Assembly: GCA_959596495.1 (NCBI GenBank) | Contig: CAUFXK010000017.1 | Coordinates: forward strand, 1 to 31,576 | Direction of reading: 5' to 3' | Length of the DNA stretch: 31,576 nucleotides | Source: an uncultured Collinsella sp. | Lineage (GTDB): Bacteria > Actinomycetota > Coriobacteriia > Coriobacteriales > Coriobacteriaceae | Shown: piece after piece, positions 9,015 to 16,827 of the stretch | How positions within the stretch are numbered: the first letter of the stretch is position 1 | Layout of the letters: each line of letters starts with the position of its first letter | Program-made: the position numbers and the translations under genes | Notes under the pieces: model-generated | What the model saw: only the letters and a program-made list of their open reading frames with translations | What the model was told of the DNA's origin: nothing | Databases searched by the model: none

Positions 9015-10676
9015 ATGATTGCAAAGACCATTCGCACCTGTTTTCCGATCGCTGCGGCTGCCGTTTCCGACAAGGCCGAGGAGATCAACAAGCTCAACGT
9101 CTTCCCCGTACCCGACGGTGACACCGGCACCAACATGTCCCTCACGCTCGCCTCGGTGACCAAGGAGCTCTCCGCCCTTCCCGCCGATGCCGACATGGAG
9201 GCCATCGCCGGCGCCATCACCCACGGCTCCCTGATGGGCGCCCGCGGCAACTCCGGTGTCATCACCTCGCAGATTCTGCGTGGTGTGGCCGAGGGCCTTG
9301 TCTCTGCCGATGAGCCCATTACGTCTGCCAATATCGCCTTCGCCTTCCGTCGTGCCGTCAAGGTTGCCTTCCAGGCCGTCCGCAAGCCCATCGAGGGCAC
9401 GATCCTCACGGTGCTGCGCGATGTCTCGACCAAGGCCGACGAGTGCGAAAAGAAGAAGTTCTCGGCCGAGGACGCGCTCGATGCCATCGTCGTCGAGGCC
9501 TACCAGTCCGTCGCCCGCACGCCCGACCTGCTGCCCGTTCTGAAGGAGAACGGCGTGGTCGACTCCGGTGCCTTTGGCTTTGCCATCTTCCTGGAGAACT
9601 TTGTTGCCGCAGCGCTTGGCCGCAGCACCGTTGTCGAGGATTTCTCCGCCACGTTTGATTCTGCCGGCTCTGCCCGCGACGCGGCCCTCGGTCGCGTTGA
9701 GATCGAGGCCAACGACGACTGGGAAGGCTCGGAGTTCCGCTACTGCAACGAGTTCCTCTTTAAGGCCGACGCCCCGTTTGACGAGGACGAGTGCCTTAAG
9801 TTTCTGGGTTCCATGGGTGACTGCGAGCTGCTTGTGGGTGCCTACCCCGACTACAAGATCCACGTGCACTCCAACACGCCCAACCTGGTGCTCGAGCACA
9901 TGTTGCAGCTTGGCCAGATCTATGAGGTCTTTATCCACAACATGGAGATGGAGGCCCACGACCGTACCGCCAAGATTCACGAGGACCAGGAAAAGGCCGC
10001 CGAGCCCGCCAAGGCGCTGGGCTTTGTCGCCGTTGCCGCTGGTTCGGGCGAGGCCGACATCCTCAAATCCCTCGGCGTTGACGTGATCGTCTCGGGTGGC
10101 CAGACCATGAACCCCTCGACCGCCGACTTGCTGGGCGCGGTGGACCAGGTCAACGCGACCTCGGTCATTATCCTGCCCAATAACGGCAACATCCGCATGG
10201 CTGCCGAGGCCGCCGCTTCTGCTTGCACCGACAAGAAGGTCGCCGTCGTTCCCACCAAGACCGTCCCGCAGGCGTTCTCCGCACTGTTCGCGGTCCTGCC
10301 CGATTCCGAGCTCGAGGACGCCGTTGCCGCTATGGTCGACGCCATCAGCGAAGTTCGCGATGGCGAGGTTACCCGTGCCGTGCGCGATTCCAGTGCCTCT
10401 GACGGCTCTCCGATTCACTCCGGTGACGTCATGGGTATCATTGCCGGTTCCATCGACGTGGTCGGCTCCGATGTTAAGCAGGTCACGCTCGACTGCATCA
10501 ACCGCATGCAGGAGGAAGAGGAGGGCGATGCGCTGACGATTCTGGCCGGCGAGGAGCTGTCCGATGAGGCCTTCCAGGAGATCGTCGACGCCATCGAGGA
10601 GGCTCAGCCCGACTTGGAGATCGACGCTCATCGTGGCGAGCAGCCGCTCTATCCCGTGATCTTCTCGATCGAGTAG
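9015..10676 (+). CDS. fakA: DAK-domain fatty acid kinase catalytic subunit (FakA/YloV family)
   Basis: FakA phosphorylates fatty acids presented by FakB proteins, giving acyl-phosphates for phospholipid synthesis. The 553-residue protein has the N-terminal Dha-kinase-like ATP domain: LNVFPVPDGDTGTNM (metal-binding D34, D36, N40), GSLMGARGNSGVITSQI and VDSGAFG. A middle domain has a Cys (C244) and an HVH pair (H283, H285) in the spacing of the zinc site described for staphylococcal FakA. The C-terminal DegV-like part (VIVSGGQTMNPSTADLL, IILPNNGNI) resembles FakB-interacting regions. No FakB gene lies in the window. The ATG has a GGAG about 11 bases upstream. It sits between the Asp23 gene and recG, as in Bacillus (yloU-yloV-recG region). 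Confidence 0.93.
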   Translation: MIAKTIRTCFPIAAAAVSDKAEEINKLNVFPVPDGDTGTNMSLTLASVTKELSALPADADMEAIAGAITHGSLMGARGNSGVITSQILRGVAEGLVSADEPITSANIAFAFRRAVKVAFQAVRKPIEGTILTVLRDVSTKADECEKKKFSAEDALDAIVVEAYQSVARTPDLLPVLKENGVVDSGAFGFAIFLENFVAAALGRSTVVEDFSATFDSAGSARDAALGRVEIEANDDWEGSEFRYCNEFLFKADAPFDEDECLKFLGSMGDCELLVGAYPDYKIHVHSNTPNLVLEHMLQLGQIYEVFIHNMEMEAHDRTAKIHEDQEKAAEPAKALGFVAVAAGSGEADILKSLGVDVIVSGGQTMNPSTADLLGAVDQVNATSVIILPNNGNIRMAAEAAASACTDKKVAVVPTKTVPQAFSALFAVLPDSELEDAVAAMVDAISEVRDGEVTRAVRDSSASDGSPIHSGDVMGIIAGSIDVVGSDVKQVTLDCINRMQEEEEGDALTILAGEELSDEAFQEIVDAIEEAQPDLEIDAHRGEQPLYPVIFSIE

Positions 10677-10686
10677 GCATCTGCCC

Positions 10687-12864
10687 ATGTCCGAGCTGTG
10701 CTCCGTGCCGCGCGTCTCGGAGCGCTTTGCCCAGAGCAATGCGCTCGACGAGGATATCGCGCGACTCAAATATGTTTCGGGTAAACGTGAGGAGGCCCTT
10801 CGCCGTCTGGGAATTCGGACGGTGGGGGACCTCCTTCTCCATATCCCTCACCGATATCTCGACTTTACGCGCTCCTGGTCCATTGAGATGGCGCCCATCG
10901 GTACCGTGTGCACGATTGTCGCCACGGTCGATCGTATCGTTCAAAAGCAGCCCCGTCCGCGTATGCAGGTGACCGAGGTCTCGCTGGTGGACGAGACGGG
11001 GGTGCTGCAAGTCGCCTTTTTCCGTCAGCCCTGGATTGCCCAGCAATTTAAGCAGGGCGACCGCCTGGCCGTGATGGGTAAGGTCGAGTTTGCCTACGGC
11101 TTTAAGCAGATGGCCTCTCCGCATTTCGAAAAGCTCGAGGAAGGACGTGCCGCGGGTACTATCCTGCCGGTCCATTACGTGAGCGATGGCGTGAGCCAGG
11201 CATGGATGCGCCGCATCGTTAGCGGTGCGCTCGAGGTTGTCGGCAATCCCTTCGACCCGATTCCCGCCCGCTTACGCGCCAAGCGCCGCCTGATGAGCAA
11301 TGCCCGCGCGCTGCGCTCAATTCACTTTCCCTCGAGCATGGCCGAGCGCGATATCGCGCGCCGCCGCCTTGCCTATGAGGAGTGCCTCTGCCTTCAGCTG
11401 GCGCTGCGCCTGCGCAACGACGGCGGCTTGGTCGAAGTCGCTCCCTACGCCCATACCGCGGGCGAGCACCTGGCGGCGCTCAGGGAAGCCCTACCGTTTT
11501 CGCTGAGCGACGAGCAGGAGGGCGCGTTCCAAGACATCCTGAACGATATGCGTGATGGCGGGCGCGTGATGAACCGCCTGCTTCTGGGCGACGTCGGTAC
11601 CGGCAAGACGGCCGTCGCCGCCTGCGCGCTGGCTGTCGCGGCCGATTCGGGCACCCAGTCCTGCGTTATGGCGCCAACGGGCGTGCTGGCGCGCCAATAT
11701 GCCGATAAGACCGGTCCCTTGCTCTCGCAGGCTGGTATGTCCTGGGCGCTCCTGACGGGTGCCACGCCGGCGGCCGAGCGCGAGCAGATCCATGCGCAGT
11801 TGGAATCGGGCGAGCTTGACGTCCTCTTTGGCACTCACGCGGTCCTTTCGGATGACGTGGCGTTTAAGCATCTTTCGCTTGTCGTCATCGACGAGCAGCA
11901 CCGCTTTGGTGTGGGTCAGCGCAATGCCCTGCGTGCCAAGGGCCCGGGTGCCGATCTGCTTGTTATGACGGCGACACCGATTCCGCGCACGTTGGCGCTC
12001 TCGGTCTACGGCGACCTGGACACGAGCATCATCCGCCATCGGCCTGTTCCGGGGGCGGGCGTTACGACGCGCGTGCTCACCGAGTCGAGCCGCGACCTTG
12101 CCTACGGCGCCATTCGCGAGGCGCGCGAAAAGGGCCAGCAGGCCTACGTGATTTGCCCGCTCGTGGAGCCGAGTGACTCGGCCGATGAGCTGGAAGACGT
12201 GCCCGGTATCGCCCGCGACGACGAGGGCCGCGTGACCGTCCCCGTGCCGCTGCACGATACGGCAACCGAGCTCGAACGACTGCGTCTGGCCCTGCCGGGA
12301 CTTACCATCGAGCGCCTTCACGGCCGCATGCCGGCGGGGGAGAAGGACCGGGTCATCGATGCCTTTAAGCGTGGCGAGATTGATGTGCTCGTCTCGACCA
12401 CGGTGGTCGAGGTGGGCGTCGACGTGCCCAACGCCACCGTCATGGTCATCGAGAACGGCGAGCGCTTTGGATTGGCGGCCCTGCACCAACTGCGCGGTCG
12501 CGTGGGCCGTGGCAGCGTGTCGGGCACCTGCCTGGTCATGACGCACTCCAAGGGCAATGGCGGCGCATCGGCGGCGCAAGACCGTCTCCAGTCGCTCGAA
12601 AAGACCTCAGACGGCTTTACGCTCGCCCAGATGGACCTGCGCCTGCGCCACGAGGGCGAAATCCTGGGCTACCGTCAGCACGGCGGCGTGACCTTGCGCT
12701 TTGTGGACCTGGACGTCGACGAGGATCTTATCGAATGGGCCCATTTGGACGCGGTCGAGCTCTTGCGGTATGCTTGCAACCTTGACTCCGTGGCGACGCG
12801 CCCCTTGCGCGATGCGGTCGCCACGCGTTATCGACATATCTTTAAGGAGGTCAGCGGAGGATGA
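10687..12864 (+). CDS. recG: ATP-dependent DNA helicase RecG
   Basis: RecG remodels stalled forks, R-loops and Holliday junctions. The 725-residue protein has the N-terminal wedge/OB region (PRMQVTEVSLVDETGVLQVAFF), Walker A GDVGTGKT (301-308), DEQHRFGVGQR (402-412, motif II), TATPIPRTLAL (motif III), and the C-terminal RecA lobe motifs LVSTTVVEVGVDVPNA and QLRGRVGRG, followed by the RecG-typical tail (GEILGYRQHGGVTLRFVDL). An insertion of acidic residues around EPSDSADELEDVPG sits between motifs IV and V. The ATG follows fakA by 10 bases with a poor binding site. Its stop overlaps the rsmD start (ATGA). Confidence 0.97.
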   Translation: MSELCSVPRVSERFAQSNALDEDIARLKYVSGKREEALRRLGIRTVGDLLLHIPHRYLDFTRSWSIEMAPIGTVCTIVATVDRIVQKQPRPRMQVTEVSLVDETGVLQVAFFRQPWIAQQFKQGDRLAVMGKVEFAYGFKQMASPHFEKLEEGRAAGTILPVHYVSDGVSQAWMRRIVSGALEVVGNPFDPIPARLRAKRRLMSNARALRSIHFPSSMAERDIARRRLAYEECLCLQLALRLRNDGGLVEVAPYAHTAGEHLAALREALPFSLSDEQEGAFQDILNDMRDGGRVMNRLLLGDVGTGKTAVAACALAVAADSGTQSCVMAPTGVLARQYADKTGPLLSQAGMSWALLTGATPAAEREQIHAQLESGELDVLFGTHAVLSDDVAFKHLSLVVIDEQHRFGVGQRNALRAKGPGADLLVMTATPIPRTLALSVYGDLDTSIIRHRPVPGAGVTTRVLTESSRDLAYGAIREAREKGQQAYVICPLVEPSDSADELEDVPGIARDDEGRVTVPVPLHDTATELERLRLALPGLTIERLHGRMPAGEKDRVIDAFKRGEIDVLVSTTVVEVGVDVPNATVMVIENGERFGLAALHQLRGRVGRGSVSGTCLVMTHSKGNGGASAAQDRLQSLEKTSDGFTLAQMDLRLRHEGEILGYRQHGGVTLRFVDLDVDEDLIEWAHLDAVELLRYACNLDSVATRPLRDAVATRYRHIFKEVSGG

Positions 12865-13505
12865 GAATCATCGGCGGTGAATGGCGCGGCCGCAAGATCG
12901 AAGAGCCGCGTGGGCGCGATGTCACCCGTCCCACGACCGATCGCGTGCGCGAGGCATGTGCATCCATGGTCATGTCGGCGTTCGATTTCGATTTGGACGA
13001 GGTCCGCGTGCTGGATGCCTTTGGCGGCTCCGGTGCCCTGGGAATCGAGATGCTCTCGCGTGGCGCCCGCTCGCTCACCACGTTCGAGATCGATCGCAAT
13101 GCCGCCCGTCTGATCACCAAGAATATCGAGTTGCTGTGCCGCGACCGCTCGCGTTGGCGTGTCGTTTCCGGCGATGTGCTGGCGAGCGCCTCGCGCGGCC
13201 GTGTGCCGGGTGGTCCTTTTGATCTGGTCCTGCTCGATCCACCGTATGCCTTTGGCGCCGAGCCGGTCGAGGAGCTGCTGCAAAATTTTTCCCAGCAGGG
13301 ACTGCTGACGCCCGGGGCCTTTGCCCTGTTTGAGCATGCCGCAACCGATGCGGGCGCTCATCCAGCTGGTTTTGAGACTGTACGAGAGAAGCGCTACGGC
13401 ATTACCTCGGTTGACTTGCTGCACTGGGTGACCGAGGACGAGAGCGACCATGCTGACGAGAACGAAAATGACGAGGATGCGCCTTCGGAGGACACCCATG
13501 AATGA
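12861..13505 (+). CDS. rsmD: 16S rRNA (guanine966-N2)-methyltransferase
   Basis: RsmD methylates G966 of 16S rRNA using S-adenosylmethionine. The 214-residue protein starts MRIIGGEWRGRKI, the usual N-terminus. The SAM-binding motif DAFGGSGALGIE is at 52-63 and the catalytic LLDPPY at 124-129. The last 24 or so residues are almost all acidic and polar (EDESDHADENENDED...), an extension beyond the fold. A GGAGG site lies just upstream of the ATG, which overlaps the recG stop. Its end overlaps coaD by 8 bases; the rsmD-coaD pair is conserved in many Gram-positive bacteria. Confidence 0.95.
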   Translation: MRIIGGEWRGRKIEEPRGRDVTRPTTDRVREACASMVMSAFDFDLDEVRVLDAFGGSGALGIEMLSRGARSLTTFEIDRNAARLITKNIELLCRDRSRWRVVSGDVLASASRGRVPGGPFDLVLLDPPYAFGAEPVEELLQNFSQQGLLTPGAFALFEHAATDAGAHPAGFETVREKRYGITSVDLLHWVTEDESDHADENENDEDAPSEDTHE

Positions 13506-13995
13506 CACCATCAACCGCGTGATCGTCCCGGGCACCTTCGATCCCATCACCTTTGGCCATATTGACGTGATCCGCCGAGCCCGCCGCATCTTTCCCAGCG
13601 TGATCGTCGCCGTGGCCGAATCGCAGGGTAAAAACGGCGTGGGCACCACCTTTATGCTCGACGAGCGCGTGGCGCTGGCCCGCGAGGCCCTCGGCGATTT
13701 GGACGGCGTCGAGGTGCTGCCCTTCACCGGCCTGCTGGTCGACTTTGCACGTGAGCAGGGGGCAGGTGCCGTCGTTAAGGGTCTGCGCGCCATGACCGAC
13801 TTTGAATACGAGCTGCAGCAGGCCGACCTCAACTATCGCCTGGATTGCGAGCTGGAGTCCATCTTTGTCATGAGTGCTCCGCAGTACGGGTACATCTCGA
13901 GCTCGGTGGTGCGCCAGATCGCTTCGCTTGGCAGCGATGTATCGACGTTTGTGCCGCCCAACGTGGTCGCAGCGCTCAAACATCGCTTTTCGTGA
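13498..13995 (+). CDS. coaD: Phosphopantetheine adenylyltransferase
   Basis: CoaD transfers AMP from ATP to 4'-phosphopantetheine, the penultimate step of coenzyme A synthesis. The ATG chosen gives 165 residues, the normal size; the frame is open further upstream but only as a shadow of the rsmD acidic tail, and CGGAGGA precedes this ATG. The nucleotidyltransferase motif TFDPITFGH is at 13-21, KGLRAMTDFEYELQQADLN in the middle, and ISSSVVR at 133-139. CoA supplies the prosthetic group of the acyl carrier protein encoded 2.6 kb downstream. Confidence 0.97.
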   Translation: MNDTINRVIVPGTFDPITFGHIDVIRRARRIFPSVIVAVAESQGKNGVGTTFMLDERVALAREALGDLDGVEVLPFTGLLVDFAREQGAGAVVKGLRAMTDFEYELQQADLNYRLDCELESIFVMSAPQYGYISSSVVRQIASLGSDVSTFVPPNVVAALKHRFS

Positions 13996-13998
13996 CGT

Positions 13999-14028
13999 TT
14001 TTTATTGCCTGGTGGCATGTGGTAAACT
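13999..14028 (+). promoter_or_regulatory. Probable extended -10 promoter upstream of the SepIVA-like gene
   Basis: TGGTAAACT (TGn plus TAAACT, 14023-14028) lies 35 bases before the start codon, with a T-rich TTTTTA 18 bases upstream standing in for a -35 box. It would drive the SepIVA-like/DUF177/rpmF set. Confidence 0.4.
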
Positions 14029-14063
14029 AACACGATGATATGTTACCTATGAAAGGAGACCGG

Positions 14064-14561
14064 ATGCCGGGCGAGAATTTTCCTGGCGACAGGATCGTGA
14101 GTCTTGTCGACGAGCTCGAGGGGCTCATCGAAGAGGCTAAGACGCCGTTCGGCAAGAACGCCCAGATGAAGGTTATCGACGCCGACGTCTTCTTTAACAT
14201 CCTCGATGAGATCCGCATGAGCTATCCCGAGGAGTGGCAGAAGTCCCGCCGTATCCTCAAAGAGCGCGAGGAGCTTATGGCCTCCGCCGCCGCTCAGGCC
14301 GATTCCATCATTGCCGATGCTCAGCAGCAGGCGCTCACCATTGCCGGTGAGCAGGAAATTGTCCGCTTGGCACAGCAGCAGGCCGACGACATCCGCGACC
14401 GTGCCCAGCAGTACGAGCGCGAGACGCGCTATGCCGCCGAGGATTACGCCGAGCAGGTCTTTACGCACCTCGAGGAGAACCTTAAGAGCCTGACCGGCAC
14501 CGTCACCCGTTGCCGTCAGCAGCTCAACGAGGGCGCCGCTCAGCAGAACGGTCAGTGGTAA
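14064..14561 (+). CDS. Short SepIVA/DivIVA-like coiled-coil protein
   Basis: A 165-residue, charged, helical protein without membrane segments. Residues 8-60 (VDELEGLIEEAKTPFG..., then ADVFFNILDEIRMSYPEEW) resemble the N-terminal part of mycobacterial SepIVA (Rv2927c), a DivIVA-like septation protein. Then comes a long Ala/Gln/Glu coiled coil (ASAAAQADSIIADAQQQA, QQQADDIRDRAQQYERE) and a C-terminal helix. The start is the ATG 5 bases after AAGGAG; an upstream in-frame ATG would contain that site. The gene stands directly before DUF177, as SepIVA does in mycobacteria, supporting orthology. It is shorter than I recall for SepIVA (about 245 residues) because the coiled coil is reduced. Such genes are sometimes annotated as ATP synthase subunit b-like; I see no reason for that function. 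Confidence 0.75.
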   Translation: MPGENFPGDRIVSLVDELEGLIEEAKTPFGKNAQMKVIDADVFFNILDEIRMSYPEEWQKSRRILKEREELMASAAAQADSIIADAQQQALTIAGEQEIVRLAQQQADDIRDRAQQYERETRYAAEDYAEQVFTHLEENLKSLTGTVTRCRQQLNEGAAQQNGQW

Positions 14562-15115
14562 TGGCCGAGTTCCCGAGCGTAACCGTCGATCTTTCCGAGC
14601 AGCTCGAGTTTCCCGGAGACTCATACCCGCTGACCGGCAAGGTCGATGTCGCCACCTACACGGTGGGCGAGAAGGAGTACCAGCTGCAGGACGGCATTGC
14701 CTACGACGTGGTCTTTACCAACGCCGGTACCGGTGTTCTGCTTTCGGGCATGGTCCGCGCTCACGCCACCGGCGAGTGCGATCGCTGCCTGGAGCCCGCC
14801 TCGTTTGATATCGCAGGCGAGATCGAGGAGTTCTACCTCTTTGAGGAGCCCGAGGACCCCGAGGCCTACGAAGACGGCTACGAGTTGCTGGGCGAGGATC
14901 GCATCGTCGATCTGGGTGAGCCCATCAACGACGCGGTCGTCATGGACACGCCGTTCGTTGTCCTGTGCAAGCCCGATTGCCGCGGCCTTTGCCCCACCTG
15001 CGGCAACAATCTCAACGTCGAGCAATGTGAGTGCGCCGCCAAGGCGGAGGCCGAATGGGTCGCTGCCACGGAAAATCCATTTGCAGCATTGAAGAATCTC
15101 AAGCTTGACGAGTAA
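14561..15115 (+). CDS. DUF177 (YceD-family) protein
   Basis: A 184-residue member of the DUF177/YceD family, which is tied by gene order to ribosomal protein L32 and implicated in rRNA (23S) accumulation in some bacteria. Visible are the CDRCLEP motif in the first half, an acidic central stretch, and the C-terminal CKPDCRGLCPTCGNNLN motif, four cysteines likely to bind zinc. The ATG overlaps the previous stop (TAATG), so translation is probably coupled; an upstream extension of the frame lies inside the preceding gene and is ignored. rpmF follows after 64 bases. Confidence 0.9.
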   Translation: MAEFPSVTVDLSEQLEFPGDSYPLTGKVDVATYTVGEKEYQLQDGIAYDVVFTNAGTGVLLSGMVRAHATGECDRCLEPASFDIAGEIEEFYLFEEPEDPEAYEDGYELLGEDRIVDLGEPINDAVVMDTPFVVLCKPDCRGLCPTCGNNLNVEQCECAAKAEAEWVAATENPFAALKNLKLDE

Positions 15116-15120
15116 AACTG

Positions 15121-15129
15121 TGGTAATAT
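15121..15129 (+). promoter_or_regulatory. Possible extended -10 upstream of rpmF
   Basis: TGGTAATAT (TGn plus TAATAT at 15124-15129) lies about 50 bases before the rpmF start. A TTGAC-like sequence is present upstream but only about 14 bases away, so the -35 element is poor. Confidence 0.35.
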
Positions 15130-15179
15130 CGCTACTTGCGCGTAATCGCCACACTGGATAGTTCATAAGGAAGGTCACT

Positions 15180-15359
15180 ATGCCCGTACCTAAACAAAAG
15201 CAGGGTCGTATCCGCACCCATACCCGTCGTTCCGCCAACATGAAGATCTCGGCTGCGGCTCAGTCCACGTGCCCCCGTTGCGGCGCTGTTAAGCTCCCGC
15301 ACCACGTGTGCCCCAGCTGCGGTTTCTACAAGGACCGCGAGGTTATCGTTACCGAGTAA
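15180..15359 (+). CDS. rpmF: 50S ribosomal protein L32
   Basis: A 59-residue protein, MPVPKQKQGRIRTHTRRSAN at the start, with two CxxC pairs (C31-C34, C44-C47) forming the zinc ribbon typical of the zinc-binding form of L32. AAGGAAGG precedes the ATG. It lies between DUF177 and plsX, the arrangement found across most bacteria. The initial PVPKxK and the terminal VIVTE-like end are normal. Only its small size hides it from routine open-frame scans. Confidence 0.97.
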   Translation: MPVPKQKQGRIRTHTRRSANMKISAAAQSTCPRCGAVKLPHHVCPSCGFYKDREVIVTE

Positions 15360-15399
15360 CTGTATACTCTGGATACGATGCCGTTCCAACTGGAACCAC

Positions 15400-15429
15400 A
15401 ATGGCCGGCTCAATGAGTCGGCCATTTTT
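15400..15429 (+). terminator. Intrinsic terminator between rpmF and plsX
   Basis: AATGGCCGGCTC (15400-15411) pairs with GAGTCGGCCATT (15415-15426), 12 positions with one G-T pair and a three-base loop, running into TTTTT (15425-15429). It ends only 4 bases before the plsX ribosome binding site. It may simply end rpmF transcripts or attenuate read-through into plsX. Confidence 0.88.
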
Positions 15430-15447
15430 GTATAAGGAGCATATGAA

Positions 15448-16467
15448 ATGAGTAACGTTCGCGTTTGTGTAGACGTTGTGGGCGGAGACGAGAGGCCCCA
15501 GGTTGTCCTCGACGGTATCGAGGCTGCGCTTGCGGCAGATCCCGAGATTGAGGTCTTGGCCGTCGGTCCCGCTGAAATCGTCAACCCCTTTGCAGCGGCG
15601 CATGCCCGCGTGGAGGCCTTGGAGGCCCCCGACGTCATCAGCATGGAGGACGATCCCATCCGCGCCGTGATGACTAAGCGCAAGTCCTCGATCGTGCTTG
15701 CATGCCGTGCCATTAAGAAGGGCAATGCGGACGCGTTTTTCTCGGCCGGCTCGACCGGTGCCATGACCGCTGCCGCCACGGCCTACGTCACGCCGTTTAG
15801 GTATTTGGCGGAGGGCAAGAAGCAGCCGGTCCGTCCGTGCCTGACTAACGCACTGCCTAATCGCGCCGGCGGCCTGACGGTGCTGTGCGATATGGGCGCC
15901 AATCCCGATGTCACGGTGGACGACATGGTACGTTTCGCCCAGATGGGTGCTGCCTATGCCCGCGTGGTTTTGGACATTGAGCATCCGCGTGTGGGCCTGC
16001 TTGCCAACGGCACCGAGGACGAGAAGGGCTCCAACTTTACCAAGGCGTGCTTCCCGGCCATGAAGGCCGCGGTTCCCGGCTTTGTGGGCAACTGCGAGGG
16101 CACCGATCTTACGTCGGGCAATTTTGACGTCGTGGTCGCCGACGGTATGTCGGGCAATATTGCGCTCAAGGCCACCGAGGGCGCTGCCAAGTTTTTGCTG
16201 CAGGAGCTCAAGGGTGCCTTTATGTCTTCGCTCGGCACCAAGATCGCCGCGCTGCTCATCAAAAAGCAGATGCGCCAGATTAAGGCCAAGCTTTCGGGCG
16301 ACGCCAAGGGCGGCGCGATTCTGCTGGGCCTGCGCGGCGTCGTGTTGATCGGCCACGGTGCCACGTCGGTCGAGGCCGTCAAGAACGGTACGCTTGCCGC
16401 GGCCCAGGCCGTGCGCGCCGGGCTTGTCCAGGACGTTGCCAATTCTATGGACGGTATCGTTTTATAA
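15448..16467 (+). CDS. plsX: Phosphate acyltransferase PlsX (acyl-ACP:phosphate)
   Basis: PlsX converts acyl-ACP and phosphate to acyl-phosphate, the donor for PlsY in phosphatidic acid synthesis; it is a peripheral membrane enzyme. The 339-residue protein starts VRVCVDVVGGDERPQVVLDG, where most family members have DAMGGD. It has FFSAGSTGAM (usually SAGNTGA), CDMGANPD, ARVVLDIEHPRVGLLANGTEDEKGS and DGMSGNIALKATEG, all in family order. AAGGAG lies 8 bases before the ATG; an earlier ATG 3 bases after the site encodes only Met-Lys-stop and overlaps the true start. With FakA upstream and ACP downstream it links exogenous and endogenous fatty acids to phospholipids. Confidence 0.95.
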   Translation: MSNVRVCVDVVGGDERPQVVLDGIEAALAADPEIEVLAVGPAEIVNPFAAAHARVEALEAPDVISMEDDPIRAVMTKRKSSIVLACRAIKKGNADAFFSAGSTGAMTAAATAYVTPFRYLAEGKKQPVRPCLTNALPNRAGGLTVLCDMGANPDVTVDDMVRFAQMGAAYARVVLDIEHPRVGLLANGTEDEKGSNFTKACFPAMKAAVPGFVGNCEGTDLTSGNFDVVVADGMSGNIALKATEGAAKFLLQELKGAFMSSLGTKIAALLIKKQMRQIKAKLSGDAKGGAILLGLRGVVLIGHGATSVEAVKNGTLAAAQAVRAGLVQDVANSMDGIVL

Positions 16468-16504
16468 AGGCCGCGTTACGTGGCTCAACCTGTACCGCGT
16501 GGGG

Positions 16505-16539
16505 TAGAATCGGAGCCGTATTGCAACGCGGCTCCGATT
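16505..16539 (+). promoter_or_regulatory. Inverted repeat over a possible -10 box upstream of acpP
   Basis: AATCGGAGCCG (16508-16518) and CGGCTCCGATT (16529-16539) are a perfect 11-base inverted repeat with a 10-base loop. Its left arm overlaps TAGAAT (16505-16510), the best -10 candidate for acpP. The downstream bases (GCCGTGTTGTG) contain no T-run, so a terminator for plsX is less likely than an operator or a 5' leader hairpin. Confidence 0.45.
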
Positions 16540-16581
16540 GCCGTGTTGTGTTGTGTTCCATGACATACGAGAGGAAGCGCT

Positions 16582-16824
16582 ATGGATCGCTCCGAAATCT
16601 TCGATAAGATCGCCGAAGTCGCCGCTGACGTGCTGGGTGTCGATGTCGCCGACATTAGCGACGAGACCACTTTTGACGATCTCGATGCCGATTCGCTCGA
16701 GCGTCTGCAGCTGGTGACGGCCATCGAGGACGAGTTCGACCTCGAGATCGATGACGAGACCCTGCTGTCGCTCAACTCTGTCGCCGACGCTGTCGACGCT
16801 ATTGAAAACGCCAAGGAGGCCTAA
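16582..16824 (+). CDS. acpP: Acyl carrier protein
   Basis: ACP carries growing acyl chains on a phosphopantetheine arm. The 80-residue acidic protein has the DSLE motif with Ser38 as the attachment site (FDDLDADSLERLQLV) and the usual four-helix pattern. GAGAGGA precedes the ATG. rnc follows after 3 bases. In Bacillus the fabD and fabG genes lie between plsX and acpA; here they are absent and the gene follows plsX after 114 bases. Confidence 0.97.
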   Translation: MDRSEIFDKIAEVAADVLGVDVADISDETTFDDLDADSLERLQLVTAIEDEFDLEIDDETLLSLNSVADAVDAIENAKEA

Positions 16825-16827
16825 GTC

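Noticed and set aside
8472..10769. A 765-codon minus-strand frame opposite the Asp23 gene and fakA
   Set aside because: Opposes clear fakA and Asp23 coding sequence, runs into the tRNA terminator and shows no family resemblance.
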